The notes under the pieces were generated by a model, which ran no database searches, had not been told where the DNA came from, and worked only from the letters and a program-made list of their open reading frames with translations. The translations under genes were made by a program, and so were the position numbers. From Streptococcus gallolyticus subsp. gallolyticus DSM 16831 (lineage in GTDB: Bacteria > Bacillota > Bacilli > Lactobacillales > Streptococcaceae), in NCBI RefSeq assembly GCF_002000985.1, contig NZ_CP018822.1:266001-330000 (forward strand): a stretch of DNA of 64,000 nucleotides. Reading direction: 5' to 3'. Below are positions 7,984 through 15,975 of the stretch, piece after piece. Position 1 is the stretch's first letter, and each line of letters starts with the position of its first letter.

Positions 7984-9642
7984 CTACGCTGGCTCAGGAG
8001 GTGTTTCAAAGTGTTGAAGGACAACTTGCTTATAGGGCAAGTCAGCCTGTTCTTTCTCTGTCACAATTTCCTCCAACAAAGCCCTATCTGCTTCATCTAG
8101 CAGAATACGGTTGTCCTCTCTTCTGAATGTATAGTCCTGTTCTTCTATGTATTTCACAAGGTTTCGTAAGGTTGAAATGGGCACATCAAATTCTTTGGCA
8201 AAGTCATTCAGAGGAAGGAGGGGAGATTCTGCTTGTTCAACGGACAAGTCAGATGATGACGTTTGAGTAGTTTTTGTTGTTTCTAATAGTGGGTCATCTA
8301 AGACGGGTAGTTTCTTGTATTCCTCAAAGAAAGAAAAGCCTTCCTCAAAGGGAACAACAGGTGAATAAAATTCTCTAGCTACCTCTCCACCGTTTGCAAT
8401 ATAACCACGACCGAAAATCTCCTCTCCGTCAATTTCATCAATCTTTTTAAAGACTTTATTCGCATTAGCGTCTCCAAACATCATTTTATTCCCAACATCT
8501 TCTAAGTGCCCAACAGAAATCCGTTTCATAAATTGGTCACGTAGAGACGTTTTGAGGTATTCTCCGTCAGGGCGTTGCATAGCAACAATCATGATGACTC
8601 CAGATTGGCGACCTTTTAAAATCAATTCTGTTAGGTATTCGATAAAGTCTCCAGATGACTGGTAATCCCGTTCTAGTTTAGCCGCTAAGGCTGCCAATTC
8701 ATCAATGACAATAAAGCGAGGCTTCAGTCCGTAAGCATAATACTTTTTCCCTGCCTGATAGTCAGGGTGACTAGTCATGTAATCATAACGTTTATCCATT
8801 TCCTGCTCAGCACGCTTTAAACAAGCTAACATTTCTTGTTTATCCCAGTAAACCCGCCCTTTAAAGACAGGAATCTGTTTCAATCCGACAAAATCAGAGC
8901 GCTTCGGGTCAAGAATTTCCACATAACCAATTTGTGCCAAGACCCAAATCAAAATCATCAAGAGAACCGTTTTACCGCCACCCGTTCCACCACCAATCAG
9001 CAAGTGTGGGTGTTTATTGAAATCCCAATAGACATCTTTCATTAGATAAATGCCTTTTTCAGTCATCTTAACATCAAAGATAGATAAGCGACCTGAAAAT
9101 TGGTCAATGGCAATGGTGTAGGACACGTAGCCTTTGGTAAATTGCTTATTCATAAAGTCTCCGTCAAACATAATTTCAAGAGGCTTTTCAAGAGCAATAA
9201 AACGGTCTTGGAATCGGCTACCTTGAAGGTGGAGTGAAACGGTGATACTAAAACGGTCACGCTTCAAATACACTTTGGGTAATAGAATTCGCTCCCTTGT
9301 GTGATGATTTGATTTAACTTTCTTAACCTTATACAAGTTATTATCTAGCAAAAAGTGGGAAAGAATCCGTAAACTATCTAAACGGCTAAAGAAAAGAAAT
9401 TTTCGGTAACAAATTACTTGCACTAAACCATCTAATAGTAACAATCCTAATAAACTTCCAGCAAAAAGAATCCCGTAGGTTAGCGGGTCACGTTGAAACT
9501 GATTTTGAAGCTGGTCTTGGTGCAGGTAAGCTAAAAGGCCACCTTCAAGGAGAAAGGGCAGCAGAAAAAGGGCAAAGGTTAGCTGTTTGATTTTTTCATG
9601 AAACTTCCGAACACGAATTCCCCGATAGGTGAACAGCTTCAT
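7984..9642 (-). CDS. tcpA: TcpA/FtsK-type coupling ATPase (Orf21-like)
   Basis: Coupling protein that hands the relaxase-DNA complex to the mating channel and pumps DNA. It shows two N-terminal membrane helices (about residues 21-40 and 57-78), a Walker A motif GGGTGGGKT near residue 220, and a Walker B motif FIVIDELAAL near residue 310, followed by the GVIMIVAMQRPD segment typical of FtsK-like ATPases. The C-terminal ~90 residues contain a winged-helix-like segment (FDVPISTLRNLVKYIEEQ). The length of 552 aa is slightly more than Tn916 Orf21. It starts 6 bases after the YdcP-like gene. Confidence 0.93.
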   Translation of the reverse strand: MKLFTYRGIRVRKFHEKIKQLTFALFLLPFLLEGGLLAYLHQDQLQNQFQRDPLTYGILFAGSLLGLLLLDGLVQVICYRKFLFFSRLDSLRILSHFLLDNNLYKVKKVKSNHHTRERILLPKVYLKRDRFSITVSLHLQGSRFQDRFIALEKPLEIMFDGDFMNKQFTKGYVSYTIAIDQFSGRLSIFDVKMTEKGIYLMKDVYWDFNKHPHLLIGGGTGGGKTVLLMILIWVLAQIGYVEILDPKRSDFVGLKQIPVFKGRVYWDKQEMLACLKRAEQEMDKRYDYMTSHPDYQAGKKYYAYGLKPRFIVIDELAALAAKLERDYQSSGDFIEYLTELILKGRQSGVIMIVAMQRPDGEYLKTSLRDQFMKRISVGHLEDVGNKMMFGDANANKVFKKIDEIDGEEIFGRGYIANGGEVAREFYSPVVPFEEGFSFFEEYKKLPVLDDPLLETTKTTQTSSSDLSVEQAESPLLPLNDFAKEFDVPISTLRNLVKYIEEQDYTFRREDNRILLDEADRALLEEIVTEKEQADLPYKQVVLQHFETPPEPA

Positions 9643-9648
9643 AGGCGA

Positions 9649-10059
9649 TTATCCTTCCTTTTTAGGTTCAGGCTTCCCCACTAACACCACATCTTTAGCC
9701 CGTAGTTTAACCCCACTTGTCAGGACACGGCGATTGTTAATAGTTTCTGAATTTGACCAGAAGCGAGCCGTAGGAGCTACCAGTGTTACTTCCTCATTGT
9801 AGTTCTTTTCCGCAGTCATTTGAGCCACTTTGGCTTCAGGAGGAACAGTTACAGTAATGTCCCCGTTTACAGCAGAAGAGTAGAGCTTCACATCTACATA
9901 GTCCACTTCGTCTGTTTCACGACGTTTTTCTTCACCTGTTCCTTCTTCAAGGTAATCTTCCCATTTCATACTAGGAAGAGCTTCAAGAAAATTAAGTGTT
10001 CCCAGCGTTTTTGCAGTATCAAAAGTTTCAATCACATCAGCAGCAAATTTTACAGTCAT
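9649..10059 (-). CDS. YdcP/DUF961 family protein (Orf22-like)
   Basis: A 136-aa protein of the DUF961 family that occurs, usually as a pair, at the head of Tn916 and ICEBs1-type conjugation operons (Orf22/Orf23, YdcP). The function is not firmly known. Visible traits are a beta-rich centre (DITVTVPPEAKVAQM) and a conserved C-terminal turn (SGVKLRAKDVVLV). It has a good ribosome binding site (AGGAG) and follows its smaller paralogue by 22 bases. Confidence 0.85.
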   Translation of the reverse strand: MTVKFAADVIETFDTAKTLGTLNFLEALPSMKWEDYLEEGTGEEKRRETDEVDYVDVKLYSSAVNGDITVTVPPEAKVAQMTAEKNYNEEVTLVAPTARFWSNSETINNRRVLTSGVKLRAKDVVLVGKPEPKKEG

Positions 10060-10081
10060 AGTATTTCTCCTATTCTATTTC

Positions 10082-10396
10082 TTATTTAGACTTTACCGTA
10101 CGCATTTCTTCCGCAACAATAACATTTTCATGTTTACGTTTGCCTCCAAAACGGAAGTTACGGCGTTCAATGGCAATTCCACGAGGGAAGACGACTTTTT
10201 GACGCCCTTCAGGGACATCCGACATTTTAAACCCTTCTACAATAAGAAAGGCAGAGGGCTCTTTTCGACTTGAAATTTCAAAGATACGATAAGAGACAGG
10301 GTTATAATCGTTGGCACGGACTTCTTCCATACCTGAGACAAAGACCTCATTTCCTAAGACTTGGTTTTGGTCAACGAATACTTTTGTAATTTCCAT
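10082..10396 (-). CDS. YdcP/DUF961 family protein (Orf23-like)
   Basis: A 104-aa DUF961-type protein, the paired partner of the downstream gene. It has the family's pattern of a short beta-rich core (YNPVSYRIFEIS, FLIVEGF) and a basic segment (IERRNFRFGGKRKHENV). In ICE operons these two genes come first in the transfer region. The role, perhaps in processing or regulation at oriT, is unproven. Confidence 0.82.
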   Translation of the reverse strand: MEITKVFVDQNQVLGNEVFVSGMEEVRANDYNPVSYRIFEISSRKEPSAFLIVEGFKMSDVPEGRQKVVFPRGIAIERRNFRFGGKRKHENVIVAEEMRTVKSK

Positions 10397-10510
10397 TAGG
10401 TTTACCTCAATTTCTAGTTTGTTTAGACCGTTTTATGACTTGTCTAGGTCAAAAAATAAACTTATCTCTTCTAATATGCAGGTGCTCTTACTCTGGTCAT
10501 ACTATTCTCC

Positions 10511-10738
10511 TTACATTCCAAAATAAGCTTTTTTGATTTTAAACTGAAAAGCCTTTTTACAATTCAAAAGCTCTTTAGCAAATTTGTCATGGGTATCATG
10601 GCGTAAAAAAAGACTGTCCATTTCGTTTAGACAGTCTCGGTAGCACGTTTCACAGTGTGTAGGATTCGTGTGATAAATTTTAAGGGAGAAAAGAAACTTC
10701 TCATAGATTTGTTGGAATCGTTTTTCAAAATAATTCAT
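10511..10738 (-). CDS. Small ICE protein, paralogue of its upstream neighbour
   Basis: A 75-aa protein of unknown function. Its N-terminus (FEKRFQQIYEKFLFSLKIY) closely matches that of the preceding gene (YEQSFRRLYENFVFSLKIY), so the two arose by tandem duplication. Four cysteines (in CETCYRDCLNEMD and NCKKAF) could bind metal, but the partner lacks this pattern. The ATG overlaps the upstream stop codon (ATGA), and GGAGGT precedes it, so the pair is coupled. Confidence 0.6.
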   Translation of the reverse strand: MNYFEKRFQQIYEKFLFSLKIYHTNPTHCETCYRDCLNEMDSLFLRHDTHDKFAKELLNCKKAFQFKIKKAYFGM

Positions 10739-10971
10739 GTTGTACCTCCATTCATGATGAAATCATGTTGAACTTTAAATTTGTAGTGATTTTTCCATTG
10801 GACTAATGGAACCGTTGGCAAGCCTAGTTTTTGGTAATCGTGAAACAACTTATCCATTTTTTCTAGCACTTGATAACATAAGACCTTTTGATAATGTTTA
10901 TCCGGATAGATTTTCAAAGAAAAAACAAAGTTCTCATAAAGACGGCGAAAACTTTGTTCATAATCATTCAT
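10735..10971 (-). CDS. Small ICE protein, first of a duplicated pair
   Basis: A 78-aa protein from the ATG at 10971; the open frame runs to 11031, but the upstream part is low-complexity basic sequence and the ATG at 10971 has GAGG upstream. It has no recognised domain, only an amphipathic helical N-terminus shared with the next gene. Placement upstream of the DUF961 pair and behind a toxin-antitoxin unit suggests an early operon position. Confidence 0.55.
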   Translation of the reverse strand: MNDYEQSFRRLYENFVFSLKIYPDKHYQKVLCYQVLEKMDKLFHDYQKLGLPTVPLVQWKNHYKFKVQHDFIMNGGTT

Positions 10972-11099
10972 CTTTTTTCCTCGCTTTCCTTTAGAATGGC
11001 AATTTTTTGAACTGTCCGTTTGAAAGGACATGGATAGGCTAATGATTCATCAGCTTAAAGGAGTAGAAAACAAAAAAGACAGCTCACAAAGAACTATCT

Positions 11100-11378
11100 T
11101 CACATCTTAAACAAATCCGCATGACTGCCTGTATCGGCTAACGTTAGGGTCAAAATATCCTCTTCAATCAGATAAATCAAAAGCCAATCTGGTTTAATAT
11201 GACATTCCCTAAAGCCAACAAAGTTTCCTTTGAGTTCATGGTCACGGTATTTTTCTTCTAGTGTCTGACCTAAACGAAGTTTTTCAATCACTTCATCTAA
11301 GAGTGCCATCTCTAAGCCTCGCTTTTTAATTCGTTTATAGCTCTTTTTAAAAGCAGAGGTAAACTTAACTTGGTACAT
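11100..11378 (-). CDS. yafQ: YafQ-family mRNA interferase toxin
   Basis: A 92-aa RelE-superfamily toxin of the YafQ type. Characteristic pieces are the N-terminal FTSAFKKSYKRIKKRG, the LEEKYRDHELKGNFVGFRE segment, IKPDWLLIY and the C-terminal GSHADLF with the catalytic His region. It abuts the antitoxin gene with no gap (stop of one next to start of the other). This is the second toxin-antitoxin unit of the conjugation module. Confidence 0.9.
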   Translation of the reverse strand: MYQVKFTSAFKKSYKRIKKRGLEMALLDEVIEKLRLGQTLEEKYRDHELKGNFVGFRECHIKPDWLLIYLIEEDILTLTLADTGSHADLFKM

Positions 11379-11651
11379 CTAAGCGTCCAGAGCCTTCTTT
11401 AAATCTGCTAGATTGTCATAAGAAGCGACCGTTTCATCACGAGAAATACGCTTAGCTTCTGCCAGAGCTTCTAAGGTCTTTTGACTATAATTGGGGACTT
11501 CAACCGTGAAAGGAAGTCCACCACGCAATAGACATTGACGAAGAAAAATATTGACTGCACTAGACATATCCATCCCCAAGTCATTAAATAATGAAGTTGC
11601 TTGGGCTTTTACAGTTTCATCAATCCGAATTTGAGTTGGTACAGTTGCCAT
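11379..11651 (-). CDS. dinJ: RelB/DinJ-family antitoxin
   Basis: A 90-aa antitoxin with an N-terminal ribbon-helix-helix (TQIRIDETVKAQATSLFNDL then MDMSSAVNIFLRQCL), which binds the operator, and a C-terminal toxin-binding tail. The frame is open four codons further to a GTG, but the ATG at 11651 has AAAGGTGG seven bases upstream and is preferred. A consensus promoter and palindrome lie just upstream. Confidence 0.88.
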   Translation of the reverse strand: MATVPTQIRIDETVKAQATSLFNDLGMDMSSAVNIFLRQCLLRGGLPFTVEVPNYSQKTLEALAEAKRISRDETVASYDNLADLKKALDA

Positions 11652-11675
11652 AAACGCCACCACCTTTCATTATTT

Positions 11676-11704
11676 ATTGTAAACCATATAGTTTACGTTG
11701 TCAA
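11676..11704 (-). promoter_or_regulatory. dinJ-yafQ promoter with palindromic operator
   Basis: Minus-strand TTGACA (11704-11699) and TACAAT (11681-11676) are 17 bases apart. Between and partly over the -10 box lies the palindrome GTAAAC-catata-GTTTAC (11679-11696). A ribbon-helix-helix antitoxin would be expected to bind such a site and repress its own operon. Confidence 0.78.
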
Positions 11705-12230
11705 TCATTTGTATTTGTTTTAGTGTTTTCTACTCGTCTAAACAGATGAATTAATTATCTGTTTAAGGCGTGCTCATATCGTCGCACACTCATTGTTATT
11801 ATCACCGTCCTATAGCTGTACTTGACTAATCTCTGTTATTATAGTCATCTCACTTCACTATAGCCACGATTAACCGCCTATGCTTACCCCAGCAGAACGT
11901 ATCTTACCTGTCAGCATTTCCGACGCCACCAGCGCCAGCAGTTCCCCTTTGTTATTCGGTCAAGAGGGGCAAAAAGCCGAGTGCGTGAGATAACTCCAAA
12001 AAATTTTTGTGTTCATCTGCTCCAACCTCCTTGACTTTTTGCGATAAAACCTGTACAATAATAATTGCTAAATGATTATTGTGTGTTGGTCAGCTAAGCT
12101 TGAGTGAGGTTGTCTGACGCACTTTTTTATTCAATTTTCAAGGGACAAATTCAACTATTTTGCTAAATTGCCTTGTCTATTCTTTATTGAAGGTAATTTC
12201 ACTTTTTAAGGAAATCTAGCAAAACCATTT
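11705..12230. other. Long non-coding stretch between the TA unit and the ICE regulator
   Basis: About 525 bases without a supportable gene. It has an inverted repeat TAAACAGAT/ATCTGTTTA (11739-11747 and 11757-11765). The part at about 11880-12000 is less AT-rich than its surroundings. If the leftward promoter at 12281 drives the conjugation genes, this would be a long leader. No tRNA or known riboswitch fold was recognised. Confidence 0.4.
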
Positions 12231-12281
12231 TATAGCTAACAGCTATATTTATATAATATACCCTTTGGCTATATTTGTCAA
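12231..12281. promoter_or_regulatory. Divergent promoters and operator of the ICE switch
   Basis: Leftward: TTGACA (12281-12276), 17 bases, TATTAT (12258-12253). Rightward: TTTATA (12229-12234), 17 bases, TATAAT (12252-12257). The two -10 regions overlap, so the promoters exclude one another. A palindrome TATAGCT-aac-AGCTATA (12231-12247) covers the rightward -35 edge, and GCTATATTT is repeated at 12242-12250 and 12268-12276. This is a plausible operator set for the adjacent XRE repressor. Confidence 0.7.
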
Positions 12282-12324
12282 GAGTTTTTTGTAAAAAAAT
12301 TAAAAATTTTTAAAGAGGTACAAA

Positions 12325-12687
12325 ATGTTTCCCGAACGCTTAAAAGCTCTGCGTTTAGAAGCTAATCTAACGCAAAATGATGTTTCGCGACAATTTGGAG
12401 TATCACAACCCACTTATTCAAATTGGGAAAAAGGCGAAAAAAAACCAACTCCAGATAAATATCCTAAGATTGCAGAGTTTTATAATGTTTCTACGGATTA
12501 TCTTTTAGGTAAATCTGACTACAAAAATTCAGATGAAATTGACTTATCAACGTTTGAAGTTCTGTATCGGAAAACTTCTAAAAATTTATCTGATGAGGAG
12601 AAGAAAATACTAGAAGAAGATTTGAGAGAATTTCTGTTAGAGAGAGAAAAAGCCATTAAGGCTATGAATAAAGAAAAGAAAGACTGA
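12325..12687 (+). CDS. immR: XRE-family repressor (ImmR-like)
   Basis: A 120-aa regulator with a clear N-terminal Cro/CI helix-turn-helix (LTQNDVSRQFGVSQPTYSNWEKGEKKP, residues ~15-42), then a short C-terminal part rich in Glu/Lys. AAAGAGGT precedes the ATG. It is followed after 6 bases by an ImmA-type metallopeptidase, the arrangement seen in ICEBs1 and ICESt3, where the repressor holds conjugation genes silent until cleaved. The divergent promoter region with palindromes upstream supports this role. Confidence 0.85.
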   Translation: MFPERLKALRLEANLTQNDVSRQFGVSQPTYSNWEKGEKKPTPDKYPKIAEFYNVSTDYLLGKSDYKNSDEIDLSTFEVLYRKTSKNLSDEEKKILEEDLREFLLEREKAIKAMNKEKKD

Positions 12688-12693
12688 TGATTC

Positions 12694-13545
12694 GTGCAAA
12701 GAATTTACTTTAATGTTTGGAATCGTGTCAAACAAACACTTTATCCATTCATGAAATTAAATAAAGTCCATCCTCTTTATTATACTTTTCAGGATTACTT
12801 CAATTATGAAGTCAACAAGAAAAAAATACTGGTTATTCCTCACCATATCCGAATAGATATAGCAGGTTTTAATATCAATGATGATGTTTTAACGATTTCC
12901 TATCAAGATAGCGATTCTATCAATCGTCAAAATTTCACAAAATGTCATGAATTAGGACACATCTTATTAAATCACAGTGGGCGAGTATTCACTGATTTTC
13001 ATGATGATTCTTTACAAGAAAGGGAAGCCAATTTTTACTCAGCTTTTCTCTTAATGTCTGATATTGTTTTATTAACTAAGATTTTTTACCAAAATAAAAC
13101 ATTTCAGGAAATAGAAGAAGAATTACAGGTATCAGGTCAAGCACTCAAAACTCGGTTAACTGATTTTCTTAACTTTGAATTGGAGCTTAATAGAATATCA
13201 GCCAATCAGATTGTCGAAGATTTCATTACTAGGAAAAATCTTCACATTTTAGGTTATTTTGACCAAGTTAAAGATTATATCATCTCTGATTACAACGAAT
13301 TTGAGCCTAGCACATTAGAAAAGTTTAATCATTTAATGAATCAAGTAAACTTTATTTCAGATATTGATTTACCAGAGTTAGCAGATACTCAATTCATCTC
13401 TTTGGTAAAACAATGTTATCCAAAATTCAAAATTTGGGGATTGTATGACAAGGGACAATCTATTAGCTATGCTTGGAATCCTAAACAATTGACAGAAGTA
13501 GAAGCTAAACGCCATGCGAAACTCCTTTTAATAACAAGAAAATGA
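12694..13545 (+). CDS. immA: ImmA/IrrE-type metallopeptidase (anti-repressor)
   Basis: A 283-aa protein with the zinc-protease motif HELGH at about residues 88-92 (CHELGHILLNHSG) and a downstream Glu-rich ALREANF-like segment (QEREANFYSAFLLM), as in ImmA/IrrE. In ICEBs1, ImmA cleaves ImmR to induce the element. The protein is longer than B. subtilis ImmA, with an extra C-terminal ~120 aa of unknown role. The likely start is a GTG at 12694; the nearby ATG at 12686 is in another frame that stops at once. A terminator hairpin follows directly. Confidence 0.82.
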   Translation: MQRIYFNVWNRVKQTLYPFMKLNKVHPLYYTFQDYFNYEVNKKKILVIPHHIRIDIAGFNINDDVLTISYQDSDSINRQNFTKCHELGHILLNHSGRVFTDFHDDSLQEREANFYSAFLLMSDIVLLTKIFYQNKTFQEIEEELQVSGQALKTRLTDFLNFELELNRISANQIVEDFITRKNLHILGYFDQVKDYIISDYNEFEPSTLEKFNHLMNQVNFISDIDLPELADTQFISLVKQCYPKFKIWGLYDKGQSISYAWNPKQLTEVEAKRHAKLLLITRK

Positions 13546-13572
13546 CCTAGAGAAAGTCTCTAAGTCATTTTT
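13541..13572. terminator. Hairpin terminator after immA (may serve both strands)
   Basis: Arms of 13 bp (13541-13553 with 13556-13568, one mismatch) are followed by a run of seven T. The facing lipoprotein gene also ends inside this structure, so the hairpin may stop both transcripts. Confidence 0.8.
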
Positions 13573-13918
13573 TTATATTTTTCTTATAGGCTTCACTATC
13601 TTTTTTATAAACTGTTTGTTTATTTCCTCCTGTTAGGAAGTTTCCTGTATCAAATGTTAAAGTCCCATCTTTTTTAATATCATAGGTTGCAACATATTCT
13701 CTTCCAGAAGCTGAAAAACTAAATGTTTTATTTTGAGAATCTACATTAGTTATCGGATGATTGTGATTTTCATGATATGTTCCTTGATTTCCTTTAATTT
13801 CAAGTACTAGATAATCATATTGGTTATAATATTTTCCGTCAAGAGTATTTTGCTTGGAACAAGATATTAGAAATATAGTAGCAATTCCTAAAAGTAATAA
13901 GCTAAGTAATTTTTTCAT
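13565..13918 (-). CDS. Small lipoprotein
   Basis: A 117-aa exported lipoprotein. The signal peptide MKKLLSLLLLGIATIFLISC ends in a lipobox (LISC), giving a lipidated Cys at position 20. The mature part is a ~95-aa beta-rich domain (GKYYNQYDYLVLEI, KTFSFSASGREYVATYDI, KDGTLTFDTGNF) with no named family that I recognise. The start at 13918 is chosen for the signal peptide and the AAAGGAGG 9 bases before it; the open frame upstream is spurious. The 5' end of a second such gene is seen at 15572. Confidence 0.75.
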   Translation of the reverse strand: MKKLLSLLLLGIATIFLISCSKQNTLDGKYYNQYDYLVLEIKGNQGTYHENHNHPITNVDSQNKTFSFSASGREYVATYDIKKDGTLTFDTGNFLTGGNKQTVYKKDSEAYKKNIKK

Positions 13919-14020
13919 TTTCCAAACCTCCTTTATAATATTATACTCGAAAAATATTACAATTATGTAATACAAAAATAGACAAACAAAAAATATTGAT
14001 TAATAATTATTCAATTTCTA

Positions 14021-14049
14021 TTGAAAAAACTAAAAAGAAGTTGTATAAT
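14021..14049 (+). promoter_or_regulatory. Promoter of the small membrane-protein operon
   Basis: TTGAAA (14021-14026), 17-base spacer, TATAAT (14044-14049). The transcript would have a ~110-base leader holding a perfect hairpin, AATAAGATG (14129-14137) with CATCTTATT (14143-14151), just before the ribosome binding site. Confidence 0.7.
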
Positions 14050-14166
14050 GATTGCGAAAATATAGTAAAGGAATAATAAATAAGACATCAGAGCTAATTT
14101 TAATATAATAGTTAATTAAGCAAGGTAAAATAAGATGTTTTTCATCTTATTATGAGGGGGCATATT

Positions 14167-14698
14167 ATGTCAAAAAAAAATAAGAATTTTTAATTTGATA
14201 ATTACAGCAGGGTTTATTTTATTAGCCATTATTTGTACTTATACTCATATTGACTATTTGATAAGTCTAGTTGGATTAGGAGGCCTGTTAATTATACTTG
14301 CTTTAGGAAATTATTATTATAGATATTGGGATAAAAAGAGACACAATAATAAACGTAAACAAAATAGAAGTATTAATATTCCATTAATTTTATTTTTCAC
14401 TTTTCTTATTTGTGAACTGATTATAATGGGTATAATGCTTAGCTTGGATGGTGATGTTTCGCTTAAAACCCAAAAGATACTAGCTTGTTTACTATGTGTT
14501 TCAATATTTTGCATGTTGGTTGCTGGATATAAATTTGAAAATAACAAATTCCAAGATTCTAAAAATTTTTCAGAAGTTAGATACCTTGGTATAGCTATAA
14601 ATCCCAAACATCCAATAGGTCGTATAATCTATATTAGTGCCTTTATCCTAATATTTATTATATTTTGTTTACTATTAATTTTAGGTCCCACACATTAA
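14167..14698 (+). pseudogene. Four-helix membrane protein, frame broken in an A9 tract
   Basis: An ATG at 14167 with a GAGGGGG ribosome binding site opens a frame that stops after eight codons because of a run of nine A (14172-14180). With eight A the frame would read MSKKIRIFNLIITAG and continue into the open frame that otherwise starts at a TTG at 14195. The full product would be ~176 aa with hydrophobic segments at about the N-terminus, residues 30-45, 70-90, 105-120 and 155-172, and a basic loop (YWDKKRHNNKRKQNRS). The family is unknown. The break could be phase variation, decay or a sequencing error; alternatively TTG at 14195 is used. Confidence 0.55.
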
Positions 14699-14724
14699 CT
14701 CATATAATTGAAGGAGGTAACATT

Positions 14725-14982
14725 ATGAGTAATAAACGTATTTTTGGTGATTCTTTAAGAGATATGGATAAACAGTCTAAATTTAGTTTAGATGTCCCAA
14801 CGGATATCGCAGCCTCATTGACTTTTGATAACCTATCCGAGCAAAATCTTCTAGCTCCATATGATTTTATAGAAAATGAAAGAATTCATTATGGTATGTC
14901 TAAGGATGATGTCTATTTACTGAAACCAACCGTAGAATATAGTAAAGGATGGTTTTATACCGTATCTTGTGAGACTGCTTAA
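14725..14982 (+). CDS. Unknown 85-aa protein next to an IS junction
   Basis: It starts at an ATG with GGAGGT upstream, 26 bases after the membrane-protein gene, so the two form an operon. The product is soluble and acidic, with a KFSLDVP motif near residue 18 and a C-terminus KPTVEYSKGWFYTVSCETA. It ends at the edge of an IS982-type remnant, so the native C-terminus may be missing. The short FxLD-like motif recalls class I lanthipeptide leaders, but no modification genes are visible and I do not claim this. Confidence 0.5.
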   Translation: MSNKRIFGDSLRDMDKQSKFSLDVPTDIAASLTFDNLSEQNLLAPYDFIENERIHYGMSKDDVYLLKPTVEYSKGWFYTVSCETA

Positions 14983-15467
14983 GCCTTCCAGCAACTCATC
15001 GACTGCTTTGCTATCATGAACAGAAGCTGGCGTGACAATATAATTCAGAATATAGCCAGATAAGGTAACTAGCATGTGAACTTTGAAACCATAAAACCAT
15101 GAGTGTTTAGACGCGTTGTAACCAATATTTGCCGACTCTTTAAAACTGCTTGCCCTATATGGTTACGAACAGGGTGACAAAGTGCTAACGGAAAACTATC
15201 TATGATGACGATGCTATCAGGTGATATCTCTTTATTCATAGCTTGACGAATCAGTTGCATCAACCAAATTAACTGTCTAGACCGACGATTAAAGCGACTT
15301 CGTTCTAGCAATCTTCCGCAAGGAAATAGTTGACAGATACGATAGAAATGACGTTGTTTCAGTGAGTCAGGACAATAATCACGATAAAGTTGATGACAAA
15401 TTTTTGATAATTGTCGCATATTCCATTGTAAATGATGAGATTTAGCAGTATACTGTAAGTGGCTCAT
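14979..15467 (-). pseudogene. IS982-type transposase, frameshifted and truncated
   Basis: From 15467 the frame encodes about 120 residues including SPDSIVIIDSFPLALCHPVR, which matches the first catalytic region of IS982 transposases. The match then continues in another frame (KHSWFYGFKVHMLVT, SVHDSKAVDELLEG) up to 14979, so a frameshift lies near 15110. The C-terminal third is absent. It is a non-functional remnant. Confidence 0.75.
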
Positions 15468-15554
15468 TGGGATGACCTCCTGTTTGTTTCGTCACTTACA
15501 GTATAGTCCTTTTGGGCTTTTTCTTGTTTTTTGAGTTTAACTAGCACCACGGGT
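14979..15554 (-). mobile_element. IS982-family remnant
   Basis: One end looks preserved: ACCCGTGGTGCTAGTT read leftward from 15554. The other end is lost, with the transposase breaking off at ~14979. The element appears to have landed in two neighbouring genes: the 85-aa gene ends at one side and a lipoprotein 5' end (from 15572) is cut at the other. Confidence 0.65.
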
Positions 15555-15572
15555 ACTCACTATCTTTTTCAT
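15555..15572 (-). pseudogene. 5' stub of a second lipoprotein-like gene
   Basis: An ATG at 15572 with GGAGG 8 bases upstream reads MKKIVS before running into the IS982 end. The start and the ~75 bases upstream (15573-15650) resemble the start and upstream region of the lipoprotein gene at 13918-13985, including the GACCTCC/AACCTCC and GTAATAC patterns. It was probably a paralogue destroyed by the IS. Confidence 0.4.
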
Positions 15573-15975
15573 TGTAAAGACCTCCTTTTTGAAATTTGAA
15601 AAAATTGTATCAGAAAAATGTTATAATTGTAATACATAAATGAAGAATGGAAATTTAAAAATATATTCTCTTTGTTATCTCATTCATTGCTTTTTAAATC
15701 CTTTAGAGATATAATATAAGCGGATGAAGGCGATTTTATTACAATGAATTGTAGAAGAAAATGCTATTCTTGAGAAGGATACACTGTTAACTAATATCAA
15801 CATCTATTCCCATCAATAATAAATTTGAGTGATTGAATAACATATGCAAAAATCTATATTCATTTATATTTTTTAAACATATAATCCCTTTAGTTTAGTT
15901 ATAATACAACAATGAAAAATATAACACTTTGAATTTTTGTATACTGTAATTTAAATGAAAGGAGCAAATTGTAAT
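15573..15975. other. AT-rich intergenic stretch
   Basis: About 400 bases with no gene that I can support. The left part is the duplicated upstream region of the broken lipoprotein gene. The right part contains AT-rich promoter-like sequence for the small membrane protein that follows. Confidence 0.4.

Noticed and set aside
9649..10396. Treating the YdcP-like pair as single-strand binding proteins
   Set aside because: Context and family (DUF961) are clear but no OB-fold signature could be seen, so no function is claimed.
14725..14982. Calling the 85-aa protein a lanthipeptide precursor
   Set aside because: Only a short motif is similar, there is one cysteine, and no LanB/C/M or transporter gene is present.
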